In this document: positions 1-6,498 of the stretch, one piece after another | How positions within the stretch are numbered: position 1 is the first letter of the stretch | Layout: each line of letters opens with the position of its first letter | Assembly: GCA_017560285.1 (NCBI GenBank) | Contig: JAFYOG010000106.1 | Span: 1 to 11,912 of the forward strand | Source: Clostridia bacterium | GTDB lineage: Bacteria; Bacillota; Clostridia; Oscillospirales; CAG-382 | DNA length: 11,912 nt | Direction of reading: 5' to 3' | Notes under the pieces: model-generated | Databases searched by the model: none | What the model was told of the DNA's origin: nothing | Seen by the model: only the letters and a program-made list of their open reading frames with translations | Translations under genes and position numbers: made by a program

Positions 1-2127
1 ATTATTTTACCCCAAATGAAGCAGGCCTTGGAAGGCGGCAGTAAAGAGCAGGTTAAAGAAGCTTTAAGGCTTTGCGCCGTAAACCCCGCGCCGCCCTACC
101 GCGTGCTTTGCATTACCTTTACCAACAAGGCGGCAAGGGAATTTAAAGACCGCTTGCAAAGGGTTCTTGGCGATATGGCAAGGGATATTTGGGCAGGCAC
201 CTTCCATTCGGTATGCGTGCGTATTCTGCGCCGACATATAGACCTTTTGGGTTATAAAAACGATTTTACCATTTACGATACCGACGATACCAAAAAGCTT
301 ATTACGCAGGTTTTAAAGGATTTGGGCATTGCCGAAAGCAAGCTTTCGCCCAAAATGGCAATGGGTATGATATCCAAGGCGAAGGAAGCGAACCTTACCG
401 CCGAGGAATTTGCCCTTGAAGCAGGCAAAGACAGGCTTATGCTTACGGTAAGCGAGGTTTATACCCGATATCAGCAACGGTTAAAAGCCGCAAACGCGCT
501 GGATTTTGACGATATTATTCTGTTAACCGCGCTTTTGCTTGATAAAGAACCCGAAATTGCCGAAAAATACCGCAATCATTTTAAATATATTCTTGTGGAC
601 GAATATCAGGATACCAACGTTTCCCAAGGCCGCCTTGTGGCAAGGCTTACGGGGGCAGACAAAAACGTTTGCGTGGTTGGGGACGACGACCAATCTATAT
701 ATTCCTTCCGCGGCGCCACGGTAGATAACATTCTTGGCTTCGATACCGAATACGACGGCGCGCAGGTTATTCGCTTAGAGCAAAACTACCGTTCCACCGC
801 CAACATTCTTGCGGCGGCAAACGGGATTATAAAAAACAATATATCCCGCAAGGGCAAAGAGCTTTGGACCGAAGCCGAGGACGGCGAAAAGGTTGTTATA
901 AAAAGGCTGTTTGCCCAAAACGACGAGGCTGATTTTATTTGCAACACCATAGAGGACGCCGTTGCGAAGGGCGCAAAGTACAGCGATTTTGCGGTGCTTT
1001 ACCGTGTAAACGCCCTATCCAACGCCTTGGAAAGCGGGTTCGTTCGCAAAAAGATACCCTATAAAATTTTCGGCGGTATTCGATTTTACGAGCGCAGAGA
1101 GGTTAAGGATATTCTTGCCTACCTTTCGGTTATTGCCAACCCCGACGACGACGTTAGGTTAAGACGTATTATAAACGTTCCCAAGCGCGCCATAGGCGAT
1201 TCCACCATAGAAAAGGCGGCGTCTATCGCCGCAGAGCAGGGGATTTCGCTGTTTAGGGTGGCAGAAAACGCTTATAATTATAAAGAGCTTTCCCGCACCG
1301 TTCCCAAATTAGAAAAGTTTACCGCAATGATAAAGGATTTGCAGGACGAGGCGAAGACCTTATCCCTTTCCGACCTTGTTTCGCGGGTAATAGAGGTTAC
1401 GGGCTACCGCTTGATGCTTGCCGAGGAAGAAAACGGCACCGAGCGGGAGGAAAACATTTTAGAGCTTGTTTCCTCGGCGGCGCTGTTTCAAGAAACCGCC
1501 GAAACCCCCACCCTTGCAGAATTTTTAAACGAAATTTCCTTGGTAAGCGACCATGACGGATATGAGGAAGACACCGACGCGGTGGTTTTAATGACGGTGC
1601 ATTCCGCCAAGGGGCTGGAATTTAACACCGTGTTCCTGCCCGGGTTCGAGGACGGCTTGTTCCCCAGCGTGCAATCCTTTTCCGAGGGCGAAAGCGGGCT
1701 GGAGGAAGAACGCAGGCTTGCCTACGTTGCCGTAACGAGGGCAAGAAAAAAGCTTTATTTGCTTTACACCTCTAACCGTATGCTTTACGGCAGAACCGAA
1801 AACAAGCAGCTTTCCCGCTTTGCAAGGGAAATCCCCAACGGGGTCTGCCTGCACCAGAATATGCCAAGCAGCCAAAGCCCCTTTGCCGCACCCCAAAGCA
1901 GCCAAAGCCCAAAACGGGTTTATTTGGATAATATTCGCGCTGCGGCAACCAAAGCCCAAGCGGCAGAGGTTATAGAGGAGGGTGCCCGCGTTTCCCACCC
2001 CATATTCGGCAAGGGCGAAATATTGCAAACGCAGGAAATGGGCGGCGACGTTTTGTACGAAATACAGTTCGATAACGGCAGTATAAAGCGGCTTATGGGC
2101 AGCTTTGCAAAATTAAAACGAGAATAA
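1..2127 (+). CDS. pcrA: ATP-dependent DNA helicase PcrA/UvrD (5' end cut off by window)
   Basis: Superfamily 1A 3'-5' DNA helicase, which unwinds DNA in repair and replication restart and, in Gram-positive bacteria, acts at stalled RNA polymerase. The frame is open from base 1, so the gene begins upstream; the ATG at 16 is internal because the Walker A motif (motif I) is missing. Counting from the first in-window codon (708 codons): motif Ia ITFTNKAA 38-45, GTFHS from 66, motif II DEYQD 200-204, motif III GDDDQS from 227, motif IV QNYRS 261-265, motif V TVHSAKGLEF 532-541, motif VI VAVTRAR 576-582. A Ser/Gln/Pro-rich linker (about 620-650, with SSQSP twice, from a 15-base direct repeat at 1866-1880 and 1896-1910) leads to a C-terminal Tudor-like domain (661-708), as in PcrA, where it contacts RNA polymerase. 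An insertion of roughly 25 residues sits ahead of motif Ia. The DUF1015 gene follows after 31 bases with no terminator, so co-transcription is likely. Confidence 0.93.
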   Translation: MILPQMKQALEGGSKEQVKEALRLCAVNPAPPYRVLCITFTNKAAREFKDRLQRVLGDMARDIWAGTFHSVCVRILRRHIDLLGYKNDFTIYDTDDTKKLITQVLKDLGIAESKLSPKMAMGMISKAKEANLTAEEFALEAGKDRLMLTVSEVYTRYQQRLKAANALDFDDIILLTALLLDKEPEIAEKYRNHFKYILVDEYQDTNVSQGRLVARLTGADKNVCVVGDDDQSIYSFRGATVDNILGFDTEYDGAQVIRLEQNYRSTANILAAANGIIKNNISRKGKELWTEAEDGEKVVIKRLFAQNDEADFICNTIEDAVAKGAKYSDFAVLYRVNALSNALESGFVRKKIPYKIFGGIRFYERREVKDILAYLSVIANPDDDVRLRRIINVPKRAIGDSTIEKAASIAAEQGISLFRVAENAYNYKELSRTVPKLEKFTAMIKDLQDEAKTLSLSDLVSRVIEVTGYRLMLAEEENGTEREENILELVSSAALFQETAETPTLAEFLNEISLVSDHDGYEEDTDAVVLMTVHSAKGLEFNTVFLPGFEDGLFPSVQSFSEGESGLEEERRLAYVAVTRARKKLYLLYTSNRMLYGRTENKQLSRFAREIPNGVCLHQNMPSSQSPFAAPQSSQSPKRVYLDNIRAAATKAQAAEVIEEGARVSHPIFGKGEILQTQEMGGDVLYEIQFDNGSIKRLMGSFAKLKRE

Positions 2128-2143
2128 AATTTGTAATATATAA

Positions 2144-2150
2144 AAGGAAG
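2144..2150 (+). promoter_or_regulatory. Ribosome binding site of the DUF1015 gene
   Basis: AAGGAAG, 8 bases before the ATG at 2159. It lies in the 31-base gap after pcrA, which shows no hairpin and no clear promoter, so the DUF1015 gene is probably read from the pcrA transcript. Confidence 0.6.
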
Positions 2151-2158
2151 ATTTAAAA

Positions 2159-3421
2159 ATGGCAGTTATTAAACCTATTAAAGCTTTAAGATTTACCGAA
2201 AAAGCAGGCAGCATAGAAACCTGCGTTTGCCCCCCTTACGATATTATCTCTCCCGAGGAAAGAGAAGCCTTGGTTGAAAGAAACCAATACAACCTTGTTC
2301 GTTTAGAGCTTCCCGTGGGCGAGGATAAATATGCAAAGGCAGGGGAATTGCTTAACGATTGGCGCGAAAACGGAATTATCGATCGGGACGAAAAGGAAGG
2401 TATTTTCGTTTACCGCGAGGAATTTAACGTAGAAGGCGTTGATTACTGCCTTACAGGCTTGGTTTGCAAGGTTAAGCTTTGCGAATTTTCCGAAAGAATA
2501 GTGCTTCCCCACGAGGAAACCCTTACCAAGGCAAAGACCGACAGATTTAACCTTATGTCTGCCACCGGCTGTAATTTCTCTTCTATCTATTCCCTTTATA
2601 ACGACGAAAGCGGCAATATTGCAAAATGCATCGAAAAGAAAACCGCCGAAGCCCCCCTTTGCCGCTTTACCGACGAAGAAGAGGTTACCCACACCCTGTG
2701 GAAAATCGATTGCGAAAAATGTCTTAACAATATTATAAACACTTTGGCAGATAAGCAGTTGTTTATTGCCGACGGCCACCACAGATACGAAACCGCCCTT
2801 AACTTTAAAAAGCATTGCTACGAAAACGGCAAGGTTTACGCCGATACCGACGTTGACCACGTTATGATGACCTTGGTAGATATGGACGACAAGGGCTTGG
2901 TGGTGTTCCCCACCCACAGACTTATTGTTGATAAAAAGGTAGACCGCAATGAAATCGCCGCCAAGTGCGCCGCAGATTTTAATACAAGCGTTCTTCCCTT
3001 GGCAGAGCTTAAGGGCGCTTTAAAGGCGGGCGAAAAGGGCAAGACCTTTGCCCTTTATACCGGCGGAAACGATTTTATGCTTTTAAGCTTTAAGCCCGAA
3101 AACGCAAGAATTATCGATAACCGCAGCGAAGCTTACAGCGACCTTGACGTTAGCGTTCTGCACTCTATGGTGTTGGAAAACGCCTTGGGTATAGATAAAG
3201 AAAATATGGCAAATCAGGTTAACTTGCGCTACACCCGTTCTATGGACGAGGCTATTGCCAACGTGCAAAACGGCAAGGCAGATGCGGCGTTCCTTATTAA
3301 CGCAACCAAGGTAAGCCAAATTAAGGCGGTTGCCCTTGCAGGGGACAAAATGCCCCAAAAGAGCACCTATTTCTACCCCAAGCTAAAAACCGGCTTGGTT
3401 ATGAACCTACTTAAGCGCTAA
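2159..3421 (+). CDS. DUF1015 family protein (COG4198), function unknown
   Basis: A 420-residue cytoplasmic protein with no signal peptide or membrane segment, of the length usual for the DUF1015 family. Recognisable family signatures are an N-terminal KPIKALRF followed by CPPYDIIS (about residues 23-31), the LPHEETL block (HEET at 118-121) followed by KTDR, and the strongly conserved IADGHHRYET (203-212), whose Asp, two His and Arg look like an active or ligand site. The family's biochemical role is not established to my knowledge; in many Firmicutes it lies near serine biosynthesis genes (serA/serC), but neither is here. The start at 2159 is supported by AAGGAAG 8 bases upstream and by the MAVIKPIKAL beginning typical of the family. 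It lies 31 bases after pcrA and is followed by the palindrome-rich gap before valS. Family assignment is firm; function is not offered. Confidence 0.9.
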   Translation: MAVIKPIKALRFTEKAGSIETCVCPPYDIISPEEREALVERNQYNLVRLELPVGEDKYAKAGELLNDWRENGIIDRDEKEGIFVYREEFNVEGVDYCLTGLVCKVKLCEFSERIVLPHEETLTKAKTDRFNLMSATGCNFSSIYSLYNDESGNIAKCIEKKTAEAPLCRFTDEEEVTHTLWKIDCEKCLNNIINTLADKQLFIADGHHRYETALNFKKHCYENGKVYADTDVDHVMMTLVDMDDKGLVVFPTHRLIVDKKVDRNEIAAKCAADFNTSVLPLAELKGALKAGEKGKTFALYTGGNDFMLLSFKPENARIIDNRSEAYSDLDVSVLHSMVLENALGIDKENMANQVNLRYTRSMDEAIANVQNGKADAAFLINATKVSQIKAVALAGDKMPQKSTYFYPKLKTGLVMNLLKR

Positions 3422-3427
3422 CGCTTT

Positions 3428-3453
3428 CAAACAAAACGCACGCGTTTTGTTTG
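3428..3453. repeat. Perfect 12-bp inverted repeat just after the DUF1015 gene
   Basis: CAAACAAAACGC (3428-3439) and its exact reverse complement (3442-3453) are separated by only AC, so as RNA they would form an 11-bp stem with a 4-base loop. It starts 7 bases after the stop codon. The stem is AT-rich and the sequence after it (TTCTTTG) is not a clean U-tract, so this could be a weak terminator for the DUF1015 gene or one arm of a composite intergenic repeat element with the two palindromes that follow. I cannot tell which from one copy. Confidence 0.7.
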
Positions 3454-3461
3454 TTCTTTGT

Positions 3462-3503
3462 GAGCATCGTTCGCTCGCGCCTCACTCACCGTTCGCGATG
3501 CTC
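3462..3503. repeat. 8-bp inverted repeat enclosing a CGCTCGCGCC core
   Basis: GAGCATCG (3462-3469) pairs with CGATGCTC (3496-3503) around a 26-base CG-rich loop that itself has TTCG near both ends. It begins 8 bases after the previous palindrome ends. The GAGCATCGTTCGCTCGC type of sequence resembles short palindromic repeats that recur between genes in Clostridia genomes; that comparison is from memory and needs a genome search. Confidence 0.6.
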
Positions 3504-3509
3504 TAAGGT

Positions 3510-3579
3510 ATAAAAATCCACGGGGTCCCCGAAAACCGAATGGTTTTTGGGGTATAACGCGCCTGTCGCGGATTTTTAT
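3510..3579. repeat. Nested inverted repeat in front of valS
   Basis: The outer arms ATAAAAATCC (3510-3519) and GGATTTTTAT (3570-3579) are exact reverse complements, and after one A/C mismatch pairing continues with CG/CG. Inside lies a second hairpin: CCCCGAAAACC (3527-3537), loop GAAT, then GGTTTTTGGGG (3542-3552), an 11-bp stem with one G-T pair. A small palindrome, CGGGGTCCCCG (3521-3531), overlaps the inner left arm, so two alternative foldings compete. The outer right arm ends 49 bases before the valS start. It does not carry the conserved T-box bases, so it is not a recognisable tRNA-sensing leader. It could be a mobile palindromic repeat or an undescribed leader structure. Confidence 0.65.
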
Positions 3580-3615
3580 GGAATTTTATTGTAAGTTTTT
3601 GTATTCTTCAGAAAA

Positions 3616-3621
3616 AGAGGA
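3616..3621 (+). promoter_or_regulatory. Ribosome binding site that fixes the valS start
   Basis: AGAGGA is 7 bases before the ATG at 3629. The in-frame ATG at 3578, 51 bases further upstream, has no comparable site and overlaps the arm of the inverted repeat, so 3629 is the chosen start. Confidence 0.7.
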
Positions 3622-3628
3622 AAAAATA

Positions 3629-6250
3629 ATGAAAGAATTGGAAAAAAAGTATAACCCTGCCGATTTCGAGGAACGGCTGTATAAAAATTGGGAAGATAAG
3701 GGCTATTTTGCCCCCAACGGCGATAAAAACGCACCTGCGTTTTCTATCGTTATGCCTCCCCCCAACATTACCGGTCAGCTTCATATGGGCCACGCGTTGG
3801 ATAACACCTTGCAGGATATTCTTGTAAGATATAAAAGAATGAGCGGCTACGAAACCCTTTGGCTCCCCGGCACCGACCACGCATCTATTGCTACCGAGGC
3901 AAAGATTGTAGAGGCTATGCGTAAGGAAGGCGTTACCAAGGAAGACCTTGGCAGAGAGGGATTTTTAGAGCGCGCTTGGGATTGGAACAACACCTACGGC
4001 AACCGCATTTGCGAACAGCTTAAAAAGCTCGGCTCCTCTTGCGATTGGTCCAGAAAGCGCTTTACTCTTGATGATGGCTGCTCCGATGCGGTTAAAGAGG
4101 TTTTTGTAAAGCTTTATAACGAAGGTCTTATTTACCGCGGAACCAGAATTATCAACTGGTGCCCCCACTGTAAAACCTCTATTTCCGATGCGGAAGTGGA
4201 ATATAAAGATATGGATGGCAACTTCTGGCATCTTCGCTACCCCGTAAAGGACAGCGACGAATACGTTTATCTTGCCACCACCCGCCCCGAAACCCTGCTT
4301 GGCGATACCGCCGTTGCGGTTAACCCCAAGGACGAGCGTTACAGCCACCTTATAGGCAAAACCTTAATTCTTCCCTTGGTTGGCAGAGAAATCCCCGTTG
4401 TTGCCGACGAATACGTAGAAATGGATTTCGGTACAGGCGTGGTTAAGATTACCCCCGCCCACGACCCCAACGACTTTGAGGTTGGTATGCGCCACGACCT
4501 TCCCTTGGAAAATATGCTTACCGACGATGCGAAGATTACCGAAAACTACCCCAAATATGCGGGTATGGACAGATACGAGGCAAGAAAGGCTATTGTTAAG
4601 GACCTTGAAGAAGGGGGCTATCTCGTTCGCATCGAGCCTATTAAGCACAACGTAGGCACCTGCTACCGTTGCGGCACCGTTATAGAGCCCAGAGCAAGCC
4701 TGCAGTGGTTCGTTTCTATGAAGCCCTTGGCAGTAGACGCCATTAACGCAGTAAAAACAGGGGATATTAAGTTTATTCCCGACAGATTTTCTAAAAACTA
4801 CCTGCACTGGATGGAAAATATCCGCGATTGGTGTATTTCCCGTCAGCTTTGGTGGGGCCACCGCATTCCCGCATTCTATTGCGACGATTGCGGCGAATTG
4901 GTTGTAACCAAAGAGGATAGCGCGGTTTGCCCCAAGTGCGGCAAGGCAATGCGTCAGGACCCCGACACCTTGGATACCTGGTTCTCCAGCGCGCTTTGGC
5001 CCTTTTCAACAATGGGCTGGCCTAATGAAGATGCCGAGGATTTAAAGCGCTTCTACCCCACCAACACCCTTGTTACGGGCTACGATATTATAACCTTCTG
5101 GGTTTCTCGAATGATATTCTCGGGCTATGCCCACACCGGCGAAAAGCCCTTTAGCGATGTGTTTATTCACGGTCTTGTGCGTGATGCCTTGGGCAGAAAA
5201 ATGTCTAAATCCCTTGGCAACGGTATCGACCCGTTAGAGGTTATTTCCACCTATGGCGCCGATGCGTTGCGCTTTACCCTTGCCACAGGTAACAGCCCCG
5301 GAAACGATATGCGTATTTCCGACGAACGGTTCGAGGCTTCCCGTAATTTTGCAAACAAAATTTGGAACGCGGCAAGGTTCGTTATGATGAACCTTACCAC
5401 CGATTGCGATACCGAAGCTATCGATACAAACGGCCTTGCGGCAGAGGATAAATGGGTAATTTCGCTTTACAACCGCTTGGTTGGCGAGGTTAGAGATAAC
5501 CTTGATAAATACGAGCTGGGTATTGCGGTTTCCAAGCTTTACGATTTTATCTGGGATATCTTCTGCGATTGGTATATCGAGCTTGTTAAGCCCCGCCTTG
5601 CCGAAAAGGGCAGCGAATCTAACCTTGCGGCACAGCGTACCTTAACCTACGTTCTTTCCAACACCTTAAAGCTGTTGCATCCCTTTATGCCCTTTATTAC
5701 CGAGGAAATTTGGCTTTCCTTGCCCCACAGCGGCGAAAGCATTATGGTTTCTGCCTACCCCGTTGTTAAGGCAGAGCTTAACTTCCCCGAAGCCGAACGT
5801 AACATAGAAATTATGTTAGAGGCGATAAGAGCAATAAGAAACCGCCGCGCCGAAATGAACGTTCCCCCCAAGCGCTTGGCAAAGGTTATTATCGTAACCA
5901 AGGAACCCGAGCTTTTTGCAGATAAGGAACCCTACTTTAAGCGCCTTGCCTCTGCTTCCGAGCTTTGCGTTGCCGCAGAATGCAACGACGATGGCACCGT
6001 AAGAATCGTTACCAACGAAAGCGAAATATTCCTGCCCCTTGCAGATATTGTGGATGCCGACGCCGAGCGTGAACGCTTGCAAAAGGAATTGGCTGTTGCC
6101 GAAAGCGAAATTAAGCGTGCCAACGGCAAGCTTAACAACGCCGAATTCGTTGCAAAAGCCCCCGAAAAGCTTGTTAACGCCGAAAAGGAAAAGCTAATTA
6201 AGTTTACCGAGCTTGCCGAAAAGCTAAAGGCTTCTATCGCCTCGCTTTAA
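3629..6250 (+). CDS. valS: Valyl-tRNA synthetase
   Basis: Class I aminoacyl-tRNA synthetase that charges tRNA-Val in the cytoplasm and removes mischarged threonine. The 873-residue product has the full family layout: N-terminal MKELEKKYNP; the HIGH-type ATP motif as HMGH (52-55) after PPPNITGQL; LPGTDHASIATE; the CP1 editing domain with ATTRPETLLGD (from 216) and TPAHDPNDFEVG; candidate zinc ligands CYRC (345-348), CDDC (418-421) and CPKC (434-437); DTWFSSALWPFSTMGWP, typical of ValRS rather than IleRS; KMSKS (524-528); an anticodon-binding helical domain; and a C-terminal tRNA-binding coiled coil over about the last 65 residues. The start at 3629 is preferred over 3578 because of the ribosome binding site and the family-like N terminus. 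It stands alone between a palindrome-rich gap and a strong terminator. No T-box leader is visible, although many Firmicutes synthetase genes have one. Confidence 0.97.
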   Translation: MKELEKKYNPADFEERLYKNWEDKGYFAPNGDKNAPAFSIVMPPPNITGQLHMGHALDNTLQDILVRYKRMSGYETLWLPGTDHASIATEAKIVEAMRKEGVTKEDLGREGFLERAWDWNNTYGNRICEQLKKLGSSCDWSRKRFTLDDGCSDAVKEVFVKLYNEGLIYRGTRIINWCPHCKTSISDAEVEYKDMDGNFWHLRYPVKDSDEYVYLATTRPETLLGDTAVAVNPKDERYSHLIGKTLILPLVGREIPVVADEYVEMDFGTGVVKITPAHDPNDFEVGMRHDLPLENMLTDDAKITENYPKYAGMDRYEARKAIVKDLEEGGYLVRIEPIKHNVGTCYRCGTVIEPRASLQWFVSMKPLAVDAINAVKTGDIKFIPDRFSKNYLHWMENIRDWCISRQLWWGHRIPAFYCDDCGELVVTKEDSAVCPKCGKAMRQDPDTLDTWFSSALWPFSTMGWPNEDAEDLKRFYPTNTLVTGYDIITFWVSRMIFSGYAHTGEKPFSDVFIHGLVRDALGRKMSKSLGNGIDPLEVISTYGADALRFTLATGNSPGNDMRISDERFEASRNFANKIWNAARFVMMNLTTDCDTEAIDTNGLAAEDKWVISLYNRLVGEVRDNLDKYELGIAVSKLYDFIWDIFCDWYIELVKPRLAEKGSESNLAAQRTLTYVLSNTLKLLHPFMPFITEEIWLSLPHSGESIMVSAYPVVKAELNFPEAERNIEIMLEAIRAIRNRRAEMNVPPKRLAKVIIVTKEPELFADKEPYFKRLASASELCVAAECNDDGTVRIVTNESEIFLPLADIVDADAERERLQKELAVAESEIKRANGKLNNAEFVAKAPEKLVNAEKEKLIKFTELAEKLKASIASL

Positions 6251-6268
6251 TTAAATAACCCCCAAAAT

Positions 6269-6301
6269 GCTCTCCCAAACAGCCTTGGGAGAGCTTTTTT
6301 T
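6269..6301 (+). terminator. Rho-independent terminator of valS
   Basis: GCTCTCCCAA (6269-6278), a six-base loop and TTGGGAGAGC (6285-6294) form a perfect 10-bp stem followed directly by seven T residues (6295-6301). It starts 19 bases after the valS stop. This cleanly separates valS from the surface-protein gene downstream. Confidence 0.95.
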
Positions 6302-6305
6302 GTAA

Positions 6306-6331
6306 ATTTTGCGTTAACAATACGCTAAAAT
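6306..6331. promoter_or_regulatory. Imperfect inverted repeat upstream of the promoter, possible operator
   Basis: ATTTTGCGT (6306-6314) pairs with ACGC-T-AAAAT (6322-6331, one bulged T) around TAACAAT. It lies 13 bases upstream of the -35 box, where an activator or repressor could bind. It may equally be a chance AT-rich repeat. Confidence 0.25.
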
Positions 6332-6344
6332 CGCCAAGAAAATA

Positions 6345-6374
6345 TTGACACATATATTATATTAAGTTTATAAT
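6345..6374 (+). promoter_or_regulatory. Consensus sigma-A promoter of the giant surface-protein gene
   Basis: TTGACA (6345-6350) and TATAAT (6369-6374) both match the vegetative consensus at all six positions, with an 18-base spacer, one longer than optimal. Transcription would begin near 6381, giving a leader of about 37 bases. Together with the terminator just upstream it makes the surface-protein gene its own transcription unit with potentially strong expression. Confidence 0.88.
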
Positions 6375-6403
6375 TTACATAACTATATCAGGAAAAACAC
6401 GTT

Positions 6404-6409
6404 AAGGAG
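6404..6409 (+). promoter_or_regulatory. Ribosome binding site deciding the GTG start
   Basis: AAGGAG, 8 bases before the GTG at 6418. It is the strongest such site in the window and identifies GTG as the start of the large frame. The next in-frame ATG (6454) would cut into the signal peptide. Confidence 0.85.
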
Positions 6410-6417
6410 TGCTTTTT

Positions 6418-6498
6418 GTGAAAAGAACAGTTGCAATTATTCTTGCGGCAGTAATGATGTTGGGTATTATTCCCGCATCCTTTATGTCGGTTTTTGCA
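6418..6498 (+). other. Signal peptide of the surface protein
   Basis: MKRT is followed by a hydrophobic stretch (VAIILAAVMMLGIIPASF), and the likely signal peptidase I site lies after VFA (residue 27) before HGTG. It routes the protein through the Sec system. No lipobox cysteine is present, so it is not a lipoprotein. Confidence 0.85.

Noticed and set aside
16..18. ATG at 16 as the start of pcrA
   Set aside because: It would give a helicase without motif I; the frame continues open to base 1, so the gene simply enters from upstream.
539..724. 61-codon + strand frame inside pcrA
   Set aside because: It overlaps helicase motifs II and III in another frame and has no independent support.
3428..3503. 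CRISPR-like repeats
   Set aside because: The palindromes differ from one another and are not regularly spaced direct repeats, and there are no cas genes.
3422..3628. T-box riboswitch in front of valS
   Set aside because: I looked for the conserved T-box bases (a GGGTGGNACCGCG-like stretch followed by a terminator) and found none; the gap is too short and is taken up by palindromes.
2303..6138. Minus-strand frames over the DUF1015 gene and valS
   Set aside because: Each lies wholly or almost wholly inside a well-conserved gene on the other strand and has no recognisable protein features.
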